NCBI GenBank assembly: GCA_963738025.1
Contig: CAVTWA010000020.1
Coordinates: 221,212-285,211, forward strand
Reading direction: 5' to 3'
Length of the DNA stretch: 64,000 bases
Origin: 20CM-2-55-15 sp963738025
GTDB taxonomy: Bacteria; Acidobacteriota; Terriglobia; 20CM-2-55-15
The notes beneath the pieces are model-generated. The model saw only the letters and a list, made by a program, of their open reading frames with translations. It did not search any database and was not told the DNA's origin. Both the position numbers and the translations under genes were made by a program. Each line of letters begins with the position of its first letter. Position 1 is the stretch's first letter. This document shows positions 1-8,925 of this stretch, piece after piece.

Positions 1-350
1 TCCGCTTTGCTGCTCTGCTTATTGCGATCCACTCCGATCAGTTCGATATGTTTTTCAGGAATCTGAAGGGCTTCCATGAGTTTGAAGAAAGGGGGGACAT
101 GCGTGCGGCTGTCGCTGCACCAGGTTCCCATCACCACGACAAAACGCAACTGCCCGCTATAAGGCAGCAGGGCCTTCACCGTGCTTTCGTCAGGCACGTA
201 TTTCTGCTTACCCTCTTCAAACCAGGCATAACGAGCGGCCAGTACTTTCTGCGAAAGCACGCCTTTTAGAATCGTATCCGCACCAAATTTCGGTGGCGCC
301 ACGGAAAACAGAACGCAGCACGTCAATGCAAAGCAGCTTAGCCATTTCAT
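1..350 (-). CDS. Thioredoxin-family secreted protein, 3' end cut by window edge
   Basis: The minus strand opens with ATG at 350 preceded by a GGAAG ribosome site about seven bases away. It reads a signal peptide (MKWLSCFALTCCVLFSVA) and then about 95 residues before the window edge. A segment reading VVMGTWCSDSRTHVPPFF near residues 75-92 matches the active-site region of thioredoxin-fold proteins of the type WCSDS, which keep the first cysteine but lack the second of a CxxC pair. That suggests a thiol-binding or chaperone-like periplasmic role rather than a classic disulfide oxidoreductase. The C-terminal part of the fold lies outside the window. Family assignment is good; the exact function is unknown. 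Confidence 0.75.
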   Translation of the reverse strand, partial: MKWLSCFALTCCVLFSVAPPKFGADTILKGVLSQKVLAARYAWFEEGKQKYVPDESTVKALLPYSGQLRFVVVMGTWCSDSRTHVPPFFKLMEALQIPEKHIELIGVDRNKQSSKA

Positions 351-880
351 GATTATTACTTCCGTTTAGAAGATCACTTGTTTTTTCCTTATGTCAGAAA
401 TCGGTGCAGTTTCCCCGCCATGGCGTTGGGGTATTTACTGGCGGCTTTTAGCCGTGGAGCGGCGTCAGAGTATAGTCACGGCCGCCGTGGGTTTTAATTC
501 CCAGCCAGCCGTAAGCTGCCTGGCCTGAATTTCTCACGAGTTTTGCCCCGGAGTGGATAAGCCACGGATTGAACGGATTTAACGGATGGGCTCATTCACA
601 GACTGTTAACCGGCCCATCCGTTAAATCCGTTCAATCCGTGGCTTATCCAACACCCACCTATGTCCATGAGAGATCCGGGCGTAGCGGCGAAAGACGCTG
701 AAGGGCTGCTTCAAGTACGTTGACACCAGGCTGAACGGTTATCGCGCGACTGAAAATCGGCGCGCGCTTAATCAAAACTCCCTGGAAACTCAGGAACAGT
801 GCTCCGGTGGATCGCAGCAAAGCAAGCCCGGATTCGCGAGTTTGCGCCGCCATACGCGATCGCATAATGTTACTCAACGT
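351..880. other. Intergenic region without a supported gene
   Basis: Between the thioredoxin-like gene and the PEP-mutase-family gene I find one long inverted repeat (555-649, listed separately) and no convincing coding sequence. A 72-codon minus-strand frame at 659-877 starts with TTG, has no ribosome site and resembles nothing I recognise. Confidence 0.5.
555..649. repeat. Family-1 palindromic repeat (full hairpin copy)
   Basis: A 37-base arm at 555-591 (starts GGATAAGCCACGGATTGAAC) is repeated as its exact reverse complement at 613-649, with a 21-base loop. The core GCCACGGATTGAACGGATT recurs at 1750-1814, 9934-9967, 21225-21269 and, diverged, at 42541-42603, always between genes. It is a dispersed REP-like element; the hairpin could stop transcription or stabilise mRNA ends, which is inference. 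Confidence 0.9.
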
Positions 881-1705
881 TCAAATATCCATCAGTTTAT
901 TCAGATCCGCCGTTGCCGCGCTGCGTTCGAGAAAACCGAACTCGCCTTTGTCTTTGGCTTCACGAGCCGCGTCCAGCAGGCCCGTCATGGCGGCGCGGTA
1001 GAGCGAGGTCGCCAGGCTGATGCGCTTGACGCCGGCGTCGGCGAGTTCGCGCACGGAAAACGACTTTCCTTTGATCGCCACCATGAAGTTAAACGGCTTC
1101 GACACGGACTGGCAGACGGTGCGTACGGATACGAGGTCCGGCAGCCCGGGGGCAAACAGCACATCGGCGCCGGCTTTTTCGAAAGCCTGAAGGCGCTTGA
1201 TCGTGTCGTCCAGGCTCGGAGACGGGTGGAGAAAATTGTGGGCCCGAGCGGCAAGCATGAAGGGGAATGGAAGTCTCCGCGCGGCCTGCGCTGCCGCGGA
1301 AATCCGTTCGACCGCCAGATCGAAGTCGTAGAGCGGACGGTCCGGATTGCCCGTTGAGTCCTCGATCGTGCATCCAACAAGCCCTGCTTCCGCGGCAAGC
1401 TGGATCGTTTCCGCCACGACCTTCGGTGCATCGCCAAAACCTTTTTCAAGATCCGCCGAAACCGGCAGCTCGGTCGCACCCACGATCAACCGGGCATTGG
1501 CCAGCGCTTCGTCCCGCGTCACTCCGCCGTCTCTTTTAGCAAACGTTGCAGCAGAAGCAGCGCTCGATGTTGCCAACGCCGGGAATCCAAGCCCGGCCAG
1601 CAGCCGGGCGGAAGGGACATCCCATGCATTCGGAATAATAAAAACGCCAGGCGCATCGTGCAGTGCCCGGAAGCGTATTGCTTTTTCACTCTGAGGAATA
1701 GGCAT
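881..1705 (-). CDS. Isocitrate lyase/PEP mutase family protein
   Basis: 274 residues, the usual length of single-domain members of the PEP mutase/isocitrate lyase superfamily, cytoplasmic TIM barrels acting on C-C or C-P bonds of alpha-oxo acids with Mg2+. Visible landmarks are IPNAWDVPSARLLAGLGFPA near residues 24-43 (substrate-pocket region), a metal-binding segment PVSADLEKGFGD near 80-92, and GCTIEDSTG near 111-119, the usual acidic cluster. The KKCGH cysteine loop of true isocitrate or methylisocitrate lyases is not seen, so lyase activity on isocitrate is unlikely; PEP mutase-like, oxaloacetate decarboxylase-like or other alpha-oxo acid cleavage is possible. The start is ATG at 1705 with a weak ribosome site. 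It stands alone, separated from the MFS gene by a family-1 repeat. Confidence 0.85.
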   Translation of the reverse strand: MPIPQSEKAIRFRALHDAPGVFIIPNAWDVPSARLLAGLGFPALATSSAASAATFAKRDGGVTRDEALANARLIVGATELPVSADLEKGFGDAPKVVAETIQLAAEAGLVGCTIEDSTGNPDRPLYDFDLAVERISAAAQAARRLPFPFMLAARAHNFLHPSPSLDDTIKRLQAFEKAGADVLFAPGLPDLVSVRTVCQSVSKPFNFMVAIKGKSFSVRELADAGVKRISLATSLYRAAMTGLLDAAREAKDKGEFGFLERSAATADLNKLMDI

Positions 1706-1749
1706 AGCCAGTAATTCTACTGCGAATGCCCGGGCTAAACCGGGGACGA

Positions 1750-1814
1750 ATAAGCCACGGATTTAACGGATTTAACGGATTGAATCCGTTCAATCCGTTA
1801 AATCCGCGGCTTAT
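1750..1814. repeat. Family-1 palindromic repeat (full hairpin copy)
   Basis: Second copy of the GCCACGGAT...GAACGGAT family, an inverted repeat with almost no loop (centre near GATTGAATC). It lies between the start of the PEP-mutase-family gene and the stop of the MFS gene, both on the minus strand, so it could end transcripts of the enzyme-upstream region or of neither; its position only fits an intergenic role. Confidence 0.88.
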
Positions 1815-1827
1815 CAACTCCCGGGGA

Positions 1828-3132
1828 TCACTCCGGTGGAGTCTGAAGGGCGGAAGCGGCCTCGATACCCTGGGCGACTTCCGGGAGGATGCCGAGTTTT
1901 ATATAAATCGGCCGCACGACCTCCCGGATGCCCTTGAGCTGGCGGGCAAACCAGAGCGCCGCAATCATGCAAAGGGTTCCACCGGCAACGATCGTGTGCG
2001 GCGCGCCAAACCGGCTGGCAGCCAGGCCTGCCATCAGGCTGCCGAAGGGAGCCACTCCGATGAACGCCATCGTGTAGAAGCTCATGACGCGCCCGCGTTT
2101 GCCCTCGTCAACGATCGTCTGCATGATCGTGTTGCTCGACGACATCTGCTGCATCATCGAAAATCCCGTAACCATCATCAGTGGCAGCGAGAGCCACAAC
2201 CAGTGCGACAAGCCCAGCGCGATCAGCCCCAAACCGAAAGTAAAAGCGGTAATCGAAATCACTCTGCCAAGCCCGACGATCGTTTTCCTCGCCGCCAGCG
2301 TAAGCGCGCTGATCAAGGCGCCGAGACCGGAGCACCCCGTCAGAAAACCGAGTGTGTGCGGCCCGCCGTGCAGAACATCACTGGCAAAGATCGGCAGGAG
2401 GACCGAATACGGCACACCGACCAGGCTCACACACATCAGCAGAAGAAGAATCGAGCGGATCGGAGTAAAGCCGCGAACGTAAGCGAAGCCTTCCTTTAAT
2501 TCCGAAAACATATTCTTCCTCGCCTGGCGGGAAACCGGCGCGACTGTCATGAACAATAAGGACGCAATCACAGCCAGATAGCTGAAGCCGTCGATCAGGA
2601 AGCAATAGGCTTCGCCCGCAAAGCCGATCACGATTCCGGCGATCGAGGGTCCGATCAGTCGCGCCCCATTGACCATCGAGGAATTCAGGGCAATGGCATT
2701 CGCGAGATCCGCGCGATCCGTTACCATCTCGACGAGAAACGCCTGCCGCGCAGGCATATCGACGGCATTGACCACGCCCTGAAATGCAGTCAGGAGGACG
2801 ATGTTCCATACATTCGCATGTCCGGTGAAAACGACGGCGGCGAGCGCAAACGACTCCATCATCGACAGAGTCTGGGTAATCTTGAGTATGCGGTGCCGGT
2901 TCCATCGATCTACCCACACTCCGGCAAACGGCGCGATGAAAAACGCCGGCAACTGCCCGGAAAAACCGACGAAGCCGAGAAGCCAGGCGGAATTCGTCAG
3001 CCGGTAGATCAGCCAGCTCGTCGCCACCTGGGTCATCCAGGTGCCGATTAACGACAGGGTCTGGCCGACAAAGAATAAACGGTAATTACGATGGCGTAGA
3101 GACCGCGTCAGAAGCTGAACAGTGCCATTCAT
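1828..3132 (-). CDS. MFS transporter, EntS/DHA3-like exporter
   Basis: 434 residues with about eleven to twelve hydrophobic helices. The start (SLRHRNYRLFFVGQTLSLIG), the motif-A-like loop FAGVWVDRWNRHRILK near residues 75-90, and DMPARQAFLVEMV near 130 are typical of the MFS_3 / enterobactin-exporter-like family, which moves small molecules out across the inner membrane by proton antiport. The substrate cannot be read from sequence. ATG at 3132 is chosen because it opens directly before the conserved basic N-terminus; the ribosome site is weak. No transport-partner or biosynthetic genes lie next to it. The C-terminus is of ordinary length, so the gene looks intact. Confidence 0.88.
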   Translation of the reverse strand: MNGTVQLLTRSLRHRNYRLFFVGQTLSLIGTWMTQVATSWLIYRLTNSAWLLGFVGFSGQLPAFFIAPFAGVWVDRWNRHRILKITQTLSMMESFALAAVVFTGHANVWNIVLLTAFQGVVNAVDMPARQAFLVEMVTDRADLANAIALNSSMVNGARLIGPSIAGIVIGFAGEAYCFLIDGFSYLAVIASLLFMTVAPVSRQARKNMFSELKEGFAYVRGFTPIRSILLLLMCVSLVGVPYSVLLPIFASDVLHGGPHTLGFLTGCSGLGALISALTLAARKTIVGLGRVISITAFTFGLGLIALGLSHWLWLSLPLMMVTGFSMMQQMSSSNTIMQTIVDEGKRGRVMSFYTMAFIGVAPFGSLMAGLAASRFGAPHTIVAGGTLCMIAALWFARQLKGIREVVRPIYIKLGILPEVAQGIEAASALQTPPE

Positions 3133-3289
3133 CTCTAACAGTATCCACGAAACGCAACAAAAGGGTTCCTCCTCGAATCAGAACTGTCCCAATTAGGCTG
3201 GAACACTCGAACCGGATTGAAAAATGAAAATTGATTAGTGAGTAATGATAAATGTCCTTGGGCAAATCAAGAATTGACGATTAGCCAAC

Positions 3290-3413
3290 CACAATGAACA
3301 TTAATAATCGGTGCGCTTCGCGGTCATTACAAGGAGCGCGCTGCGCGCGGACCTGGAACAGACCGCCCCGGCCTCGCTTCGCGAGGGCATCCCCGCCTGA
3401 CTCAGGCGGGGAA
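3290..3413. repeat. Family-2 (MITE-like) repeat, one end
   Basis: The stretch from about 3290 to 3413 carries GAACAGACCGCCCCGG, then CTCGCTTCGCGAGGGCA and a palindrome CCCCGCCTGACTCAGGCGGGG. The same order occurs at 12200-12324, inside the element that splits the repeat left of the cytochrome gene. The matching opposite end is not present here, so this is a partial copy. The rest of the 423-base gap (3133-3555) holds no gene I can support. Confidence 0.8.
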
Positions 3414-3555
3414 TACTTTGCGCTGATTCAAATACCCGACCGAATTTACGAAATGCGTACTTCGGCAGATTCCGGGGTTTCCGGCTTCCGCTTCGAGAGT
3501 TGGCTTGCGAGTCCACTTATAAATCGGTAAAAGGTTATCTACCGGGAGGCGAGCA

Positions 3556-4542
3556 ATGAGTAGACGAAGGAAACTGTTTCTGTCCGGCATTGCGGCGGCC
3601 AGTCTCATGATGGTTGGCCCTGAAGTTCCTGCAGCGCAGAGAGCTCCGGGCGGCCCGGCCGGGCCTTCGGAGTTCGACGCATTCTACAGTCTGGGTCCTG
3701 ACTCGCTTCCACGCGAAGGTGTTCCGAAGGGCGAAGTCCGGGGGCCGTTCAAGCTGCCAAGCAAGGCGTATCCGGGTGCGGAGCACAGCTATTGGGTCTA
3801 CGTTCCGGCGCAGTATGAAGCGTCGCGGGAGGTGAACCTGATGGTCTTCCATGACGGCGCCACGTATTTGAAGGCAGACGGATTTTATCGGGCCCAGAAC
3901 GTTCTGAATAACCTCATCTACCGCCGCGACATTCCGATCATGATCGGCGCCTTCATCGATCCGGGAATAAATCTGGCGGACGGGAAATCGATCCGTCAGG
4001 ACGAATACGACGCCCTGGGCGACCGGTATTCGAAGGTCATCGTGGATGAGTTGCTGCCGGAACTATACAAGGACTACAACATCTCGCGAGATCCGGATCG
4101 TCATGGAATCGCGGGATGGAGTTCGGGAGCGATCGCCGCCTTCACGGTGGCCTGGGAACGGCCGGACCAGTTCCACAAGGTGCTGACCGGTATTGGAACC
4201 TTTGTCGATCTGAAGGGCGGATATGTCTATCCAGAGAAGGTCCTGGCGAGCGACAAGAAGCCGATCCGGATTTTCATGATAGACGGACGGAACGACAATC
4301 GCGGAACAAGTGACAAAGGCGAGTACGATCCGCATCGCGATTGGTTCCTGCAGAATGTCCGCTTGATGGAGGCACTGACTAAGAAAGGCTATGAAGTCAA
4401 CTATTCATGGGGAATGGGCGTGCACAGCCACAACATGGGCGGGGCAATGCTGCCGGAGATGATGCGGTGGCTGTGGCGCGACCAGCCGGTTTCGCTCGAC
4501 CCCCGTGACAGCGTTGAGCGCTCGTTCCGATCCGGGAAATAG
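3556..4542 (+). CDS. Secreted esterase (alpha/beta hydrolase, esterase-D/Fes-like)
   Basis: 328 residues with a signal peptide (MSRRRKLFLSGIAAASLMMV, cleaved after the AAQ region). The core matches the putative-esterase family: a strand with NLMVFHDGATY near residues 95-105, the nucleophile elbow GWSSGA near 187-192, a possible acid in RIFMIDGRND near 238-247, and a catalytic histidine in WGMGVHSHNMGGAMLPEMM near 285-303. Such enzymes hydrolyse carboxyl esters of sugars, siderophores or plant phenolics in the periplasm or outside the cell. The start at 3556 has the GGGAGGCGAGCA ribosome region just before it. It converges with the kinase gene, only 14 bases apart. Substrate unknown. Confidence 0.85.
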   Translation: MSRRRKLFLSGIAAASLMMVGPEVPAAQRAPGGPAGPSEFDAFYSLGPDSLPREGVPKGEVRGPFKLPSKAYPGAEHSYWVYVPAQYEASREVNLMVFHDGATYLKADGFYRAQNVLNNLIYRRDIPIMIGAFIDPGINLADGKSIRQDEYDALGDRYSKVIVDELLPELYKDYNISRDPDRHGIAGWSSGAIAAFTVAWERPDQFHKVLTGIGTFVDLKGGYVYPEKVLASDKKPIRIFMIDGRNDNRGTSDKGEYDPHRDWFLQNVRLMEALTKKGYEVNYSWGMGVHSHNMGGAMLPEMMRWLWRDQPVSLDPRDSVERSFRSGK

Positions 4543-4556
4543 AAACTTCGCAAGAG

Positions 4557-7367
4557 CTAATTGAGCGCCGCAAATTCCTTTTTTGCTTGAATAAAAACCG
4601 GGATGTCCGGATCGGCATCTTTCCATAAGTTGAGGAATTGCTCGTAGGCGCTCTTCGCCTTTACTCTGTCTCCGGACAACATAAAGGCTCTGCCTAATTG
4701 CAAGTGTGCCAGCGCACCTACGGGATCGCTCACCACGATCGTGCGCGCCTCGACAATCTTCTGGAATTCCCCCGCGGCTTCCCCGCCCCGGTGAGCATTC
4801 AGATAGGCCAATCCACGCACGTAGGTCGTATAAAACGGTCCGATAAAGTATGGAGCGGCAGAAGGCGGCAACCCGCGATCGTAAGGCATCGACGCTCGCA
4901 GCAGGTCGAGAGCTTTGGAAGGCGCGCCTGCGTTCAATGCATCAAGGGCGCGGATCGGCGGCAGGTACATATATTGGACCGCTGAATCCTCCGGAAACCG
5001 CATGTCCAGATCCTTCGCCAGCGCTTGTGATCGCTCCGATTCTCCAGCGAGAGCGAGGGCAAAGGCGGCGCCGTACTCCACATCGCGGTCCTTGGCAAGG
5101 CTGGCTGCCTCAAGCGCGCGTTTCCTGGCCGCGGCGGTATTTCCGAAGAAGGCATCCCACAAGGCTGGTCCGATTTCGATCAACGCTTTCTGTCCCCGCC
5201 GGGCCGGTTGCTCATTCAGGCCCGACGCACGCTGGGCCAGGGATTTCGCCTTATTAAGTTGACCGGAATACGCCCGGACAAAAGCCTGCCGGTCGGCGAT
5301 CATGTCCTCCGCGCCAGGTTCCTTTTCACCAAGAGCCGCCTCCCGATCCATCCAGGCCTTATCACCTTTTAGAAAAGCCAGGTCATATCGCTGGAGCAGG
5401 AGCTCCGGGGTTTCGAGTTTGCGCTGCTGGGCTTGCCGCAGGAACGTCTCGGCTTCTTCCAGGCGGCCGGCGAATTGATTATTGAAGGCTGCCTGGAGGT
5501 ATCCGATGGAAAAGTCCGGATCCAGTTCGACGAGTTGCCTGGCTACAACTACGCCGTTGTCATATTGTCCCAAGGTCGGATACACCAATGCGCCCAGGAT
5601 TCCGTGCGGAGGGTTCTCCCGAGGATAGGTTTGTATCCACAATTCACAAGTTTTGAGCGCCTTTTCCAGGTTTCCGGTGACTTGCGTTTCGTAGGTGGCG
5701 GCGATAAAGAACTTTTCCCGGTCGCTGGCACGCTCGCGCAACTCATAGGCTTTCTGGTTGTTTTCCGCGGAGAGCGCAGGCTGTCCCAAAAAGCCATATG
5801 TTAATCCCAGCGACGCGTAGGCCATGGCGAACTTAGGATCAATCTCGATCGCACGCTGAAACAGTGGCACGGCAGCGGGCAGGTTATGATCCGATAACAG
5901 ACCCTTCGAAGCCGCGCTATAGGCTTTCAGGGCGTCGAGCGACGCCGTCGTCGCTTCTTCGAGCGGTGTGCCGTGTTGTTTAACGGTGGCAAGCGATTCA
6001 CCAACCTTGCTTCTGAACTTGATCGCGATCTGACTCAGAGCATTCATCACGTCTTCGATCTTCGCGGCTTCCACCTGCTCTTGATCGAGAATCTCACCCG
6101 TACGGCAGTTCTTTGCTCGCAGCCCCAGCACGTACTGGCTGCCGAGTCTTGCAATCGAGCCATCCAGGACCGCAGCGCTCCCCGTCCGCTCGCAGATTTC
6201 CTGCGCGACCTTCGGCGTCAACTGCGCATCCGGCTTCTGGCCCATCAATGCCAGGGTCTTCTGGATCGCATCGTCGGAGATGAGGCTCAGGAAGGGCGAT
6301 TGTGTCAGCTGGATCGTCAATCCCTGGCGAATAGTGTCGTCGAACACGGTATCGCCGGTTTTGTTCGTGAAATCGGCAAGGACGATGGTGTCCCTTTCGG
6401 TCAGCAACCGCGGCTGGCCACGCTGCTGCCAGAAGAAGAACGCGCCGGCGGCCATCAGGGTTGCCGCTGCGGCGATCCCGTATTTCCACAGGGCACTGCC
6501 TCGGGGCTTTGTGATACCGGTGATTGGACTCCCCTGCAATCGTTTCAAATCGGCGCCAAGTTCCGCCGCCGACCGATACCGCCGCGCACTGTCCTTCTCC
6601 AGGAGCTTGCCGATGATGCGCTCCAGCTCGGGCGAGACGTTTGGATTGCGCTGCTTCACCGGTTGCGGCGTCTTATTCAGTAAAGCGTCAATGACTACGG
6701 GCGATGTTGGACCATCGAATGGGCGATACCCGGTCACCATTTCATAAAGGACCACGCCGAACGACCAAAGGTCGCTGCGTGCATCTACGACCTGGCCGCG
6801 AGCCTGCTCCGGCGACATATAAGCGACGGTACCAATCGCCGAGCCGGCCTCGGTGAGCGTGTCGACCTTGGTCGCTTCTGTTTCCCGCGCTTGATCCTGC
6901 TTTGCAAGCCCGAAGTCGAGCACCTTGGCATCGCCACGACCGGTAATGAAAATGTTCCCCGGCTTGATGTCGCGATGGACGATTCCTTTGCCGTGGGCAG
7001 CGTCCAGCGCGTCGGCCACTTGAACCCCGAGCGCCAGCACAGTCGCGATATCCAATGGGCCGCCGGCAATCCGCTCGCGGAGCGTTTCGCCCTCCAGCAG
7101 CTCCATGACAAGAAAAGGATGCCCCGCCGCCTCACCCACGTCGTACACAACGCAAATATTCGGATGATTGAGGGCGGAGGCTGCGCGCGCTTCTCGCTGG
7201 AAACGCTCTCTCGCCGCTTCAGTTTGAAATACCTGAGGCAGGACCTTTACCGCAACCTGGCGATGCAGTCGGGTATCCCGGGCGCGATACACTTCGCCCA
7301 TACCCCCCTTTCCGAGCGGGCCAAGGATCTCGTACGGGCCGAGTTTATCGCCTGCGGATATCGCCAT
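4557..7367 (-). CDS. Membrane Ser/Thr protein kinase with TPR sensor domain
   Basis: 936 residues. Residues about 12-275 form a complete Hanks-type kinase: glycine loop GPLGKGGMGEVYRARD (16-31), ATP lysine in VAVKV (K41), catalytic loop HRDIKPGNIF (near 131-140), DFGLA, and SPEQARG. A single membrane helix (about 293-312, IAAAATLMAAGAFFFW) follows. The outside part begins with a strand-rich segment near VLADFTNKTGDTVFDD (about 327-342), a domain often found with TPR kinases and adenylate cyclase-like proteins, and then many TPR helices to the end. This layout is common in Acidobacteriota. It probably senses a periplasmic cue and phosphorylates cytosolic targets. The start at 7367 fits the usual kinase N-terminus. 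Targets are unknown. Confidence 0.92.
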   Translation of the reverse strand: MAISAGDKLGPYEILGPLGKGGMGEVYRARDTRLHRQVAVKVLPQVFQTEAARERFQREARAASALNHPNICVVYDVGEAAGHPFLVMELLEGETLRERIAGGPLDIATVLALGVQVADALDAAHGKGIVHRDIKPGNIFITGRGDAKVLDFGLAKQDQARETEATKVDTLTEAGSAIGTVAYMSPEQARGQVVDARSDLWSFGVVLYEMVTGYRPFDGPTSPVVIDALLNKTPQPVKQRNPNVSPELERIIGKLLEKDSARRYRSAAELGADLKRLQGSPITGITKPRGSALWKYGIAAAATLMAAGAFFFWQQRGQPRLLTERDTIVLADFTNKTGDTVFDDTIRQGLTIQLTQSPFLSLISDDAIQKTLALMGQKPDAQLTPKVAQEICERTGSAAVLDGSIARLGSQYVLGLRAKNCRTGEILDQEQVEAAKIEDVMNALSQIAIKFRSKVGESLATVKQHGTPLEEATTASLDALKAYSAASKGLLSDHNLPAAVPLFQRAIEIDPKFAMAYASLGLTYGFLGQPALSAENNQKAYELRERASDREKFFIAATYETQVTGNLEKALKTCELWIQTYPRENPPHGILGALVYPTLGQYDNGVVVARQLVELDPDFSIGYLQAAFNNQFAGRLEEAETFLRQAQQRKLETPELLLQRYDLAFLKGDKAWMDREAALGEKEPGAEDMIADRQAFVRAYSGQLNKAKSLAQRASGLNEQPARRGQKALIEIGPALWDAFFGNTAAARKRALEAASLAKDRDVEYGAAFALALAGESERSQALAKDLDMRFPEDSAVQYMYLPPIRALDALNAGAPSKALDLLRASMPYDRGLPPSAAPYFIGPFYTTYVRGLAYLNAHRGGEAAGEFQKIVEARTIVVSDPVGALAHLQLGRAFMLSGDRVKAKSAYEQFLNLWKDADPDIPVFIQAKKEFAALN

Positions 7368-7764
7368 GAGAACCCCAGTCTATCCCGCCGCGCCCGATAT
7401 CCTCTCAATTTCCGGGAATTCTAATCGTCTGGCTCGGGGAAATTCGAATGCCACCATTTTCCGGGGGAATCGGGAAGTGGCGGTTTTTCAGGCAGGAATG
7501 TGCCACCGACACTCAGGAAATGCTGGACTTCAGTTATGCGAAATTAACGAGCAGGCTGAAGTTGCATAAAGGTTACAGTCGAACACTCGTTGAATCCTTC
7601 AGTTGGCATGATGAGTATCAATCCGTGGTTTATGGTTCTCGTGGCCTCTTTGAGCTGGATGGGTGAAATCCCCAGGACAAAGCATCAAAAGAAAAGGAAA
7701 TTAAAGTGTCGGAAACTCCGACGCGGAAGTCTTGCGGAGCACTATTTAGCGGAGCAGTTGCGTC
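7368..7764. other. Intergenic region between kinase and response regulator
   Basis: About 400 bases with GA-rich and TTTCCGGG-type low-complexity segments. Short plus-strand frames exist but none has a ribosome site or recognisable product. I see no RNA gene or repeat copy here. Confidence 0.4.
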
Positions 7765-8397
7765 TTAAACCAATTTGACACGAACCGCATAACGAATCAG
7801 CTCTGCGGTTGTCTGGGCGCCCAGCTGGCGCATCATGTCGTATTTATGCGATTCTGCGGTGCGCATCGAAATTCCCATTAAAAATGCCGCCTCTTTCATT
7901 GTTTTTCCCTCAGCAAGCAGCTGCAGAACTTCGCGCTGGCGCACGGTGAGCGGTTCGGTGGATATTCGTCCCGGAGCGGCTCTCATCAGGGATGAAACCA
8001 GGTCGCCCGCAAGAAGCGGGGTTATGTAGATCGCACCTCCAGCGACGATTTGAATGGCCTTTACAAGCTCCTCCACATCACAGATTTTGAGGAGGAATCC
8101 AGAACCTCCAGCGCGAAATGCGTCTTCGACGAGCAAAACATCTGCGTGCATGCTGAGGAAAAGAATTTTGGCGGAACAAGGCTCTTTGTGAAGAATTCGG
8201 GTGGCGTCGATCCCATTGAGGGACGGCATCGAGATATCCATGACAATCACGTCCGGCCGCTTCTGCCGGGCCATTCCGATCAGACTGCGTCCGTCCCGGG
8301 CAGTTCCAAGAATATTGAAATGGTTCTGCAGGACACTAACCAGACCATCCAGGAACATCACATGATCGTCTGCCAGTAAAACACCCGTGCGACTCAC
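7765..8397 (-). CDS. NarL/FixJ-family response regulator (receiver + LuxR HTH)
   Basis: 210 residues from a GTG start at 8397, chosen because GGAGGA sits six bases upstream and the receiver domain begins at once (SRTGVLLADDHVMFLDG). A longer frame opens at 8499 but would add 34 residues unlike the family. Receiver: acidic pair LADDH, phospho-acceptor aspartate in VIVMDISMPSLNG, a KI-type lysine position in FLLKICDVEELVKA. C-terminal LuxR helix-turn-helix: LTVRQREVLQLLAEGKTMKEAA and a recognition helix near MRTAESHKYDMMRQLG. It would bind DNA when phosphorylated. No histidine kinase gene is adjacent, so it is an orphan regulator; the downstream Ser/Thr kinase is on the same strand but unrelated in type. 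Confidence 0.9.
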   Translation of the reverse strand: MSRTGVLLADDHVMFLDGLVSVLQNHFNILGTARDGRSLIGMARQKRPDVIVMDISMPSLNGIDATRILHKEPCSAKILFLSMHADVLLVEDAFRAGGSGFLLKICDVEELVKAIQIVAGGAIYITPLLAGDLVSSLMRAAPGRISTEPLTVRQREVLQLLAEGKTMKEAAFLMGISMRTAESHKYDMMRQLGAQTTAELIRYAVRVKLV

Positions 8398-8925
8398 AGT
8401 TGCTCCTCCGATCGGTAGCACCAGAATCATCGAGTTGCTATGACTGCAACTACTTTGGTTTTTTCTCGATCGTTTTATATCTTTGCAGATATGTCGCACG
8501 AAACGAACGTTTTGACGTCATTTTACGTTTACTCGCCCTTTATGATTTGACTAGGGAACTTTGAGACGAACGCACAATGTCAGGTTCGTCGATCGATAAC
8601 GGAAAGGGGAGAGAGTTGGCGGCTCTCACGAGGAACGCGAAGGTCGCTGAGAGACTTGAAATCGCCTTCCCGCAGCATATCCATTCCTGATTCTGTCTTG
8701 TGAAACCGAGCTGACACCGGATCGATGGCGCGCTCGAGATAACCGGTGAATCAGTCTGATTCCAAGCACGTTTTAGCTTGGGCCTCGACACAAATGGAAA
8801 TCATCTGCAGGCAACCGCCCGTAAAAACTCATCGTTTTCAGCTGTGACAATTTCGTGTCTTATCAGTCCGGCACTTCAGCTGCAACCTCCCCCACCGGTA
8901 GGATTTGCGATAAGGAGGAGACTGA
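8398..8925. other. Intergenic region upstream of two divergent genes
   Basis: About 530 bases between the regulator (minus) and the barrel gene (plus). It must hold both promoters, but I cannot identify convincing -35/-10 boxes. No repeat-family copy, RNA gene or supported small gene was found. Confidence 0.4.

Noticed and set aside
659..877. A 72-codon minus-strand frame downstream of the PEP-mutase-family gene
   Set aside because: TTG start, no ribosome site, no recognisable motif.
842..1357. A 171-codon plus-strand frame opposite the PEP-mutase gene
   Set aside because: Antisense to a clear enzyme gene; composition is typical of a shadow frame.
7448..7666. A 72-codon plus-strand frame in the gap before the LuxR-type regulator
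   Set aside because: No ribosome site, no motif, low-complexity DNA around it.
8540..8791. An 83-codon minus-strand frame in the gap before the barrel gene
   Set aside because: No ribosome site or family features.
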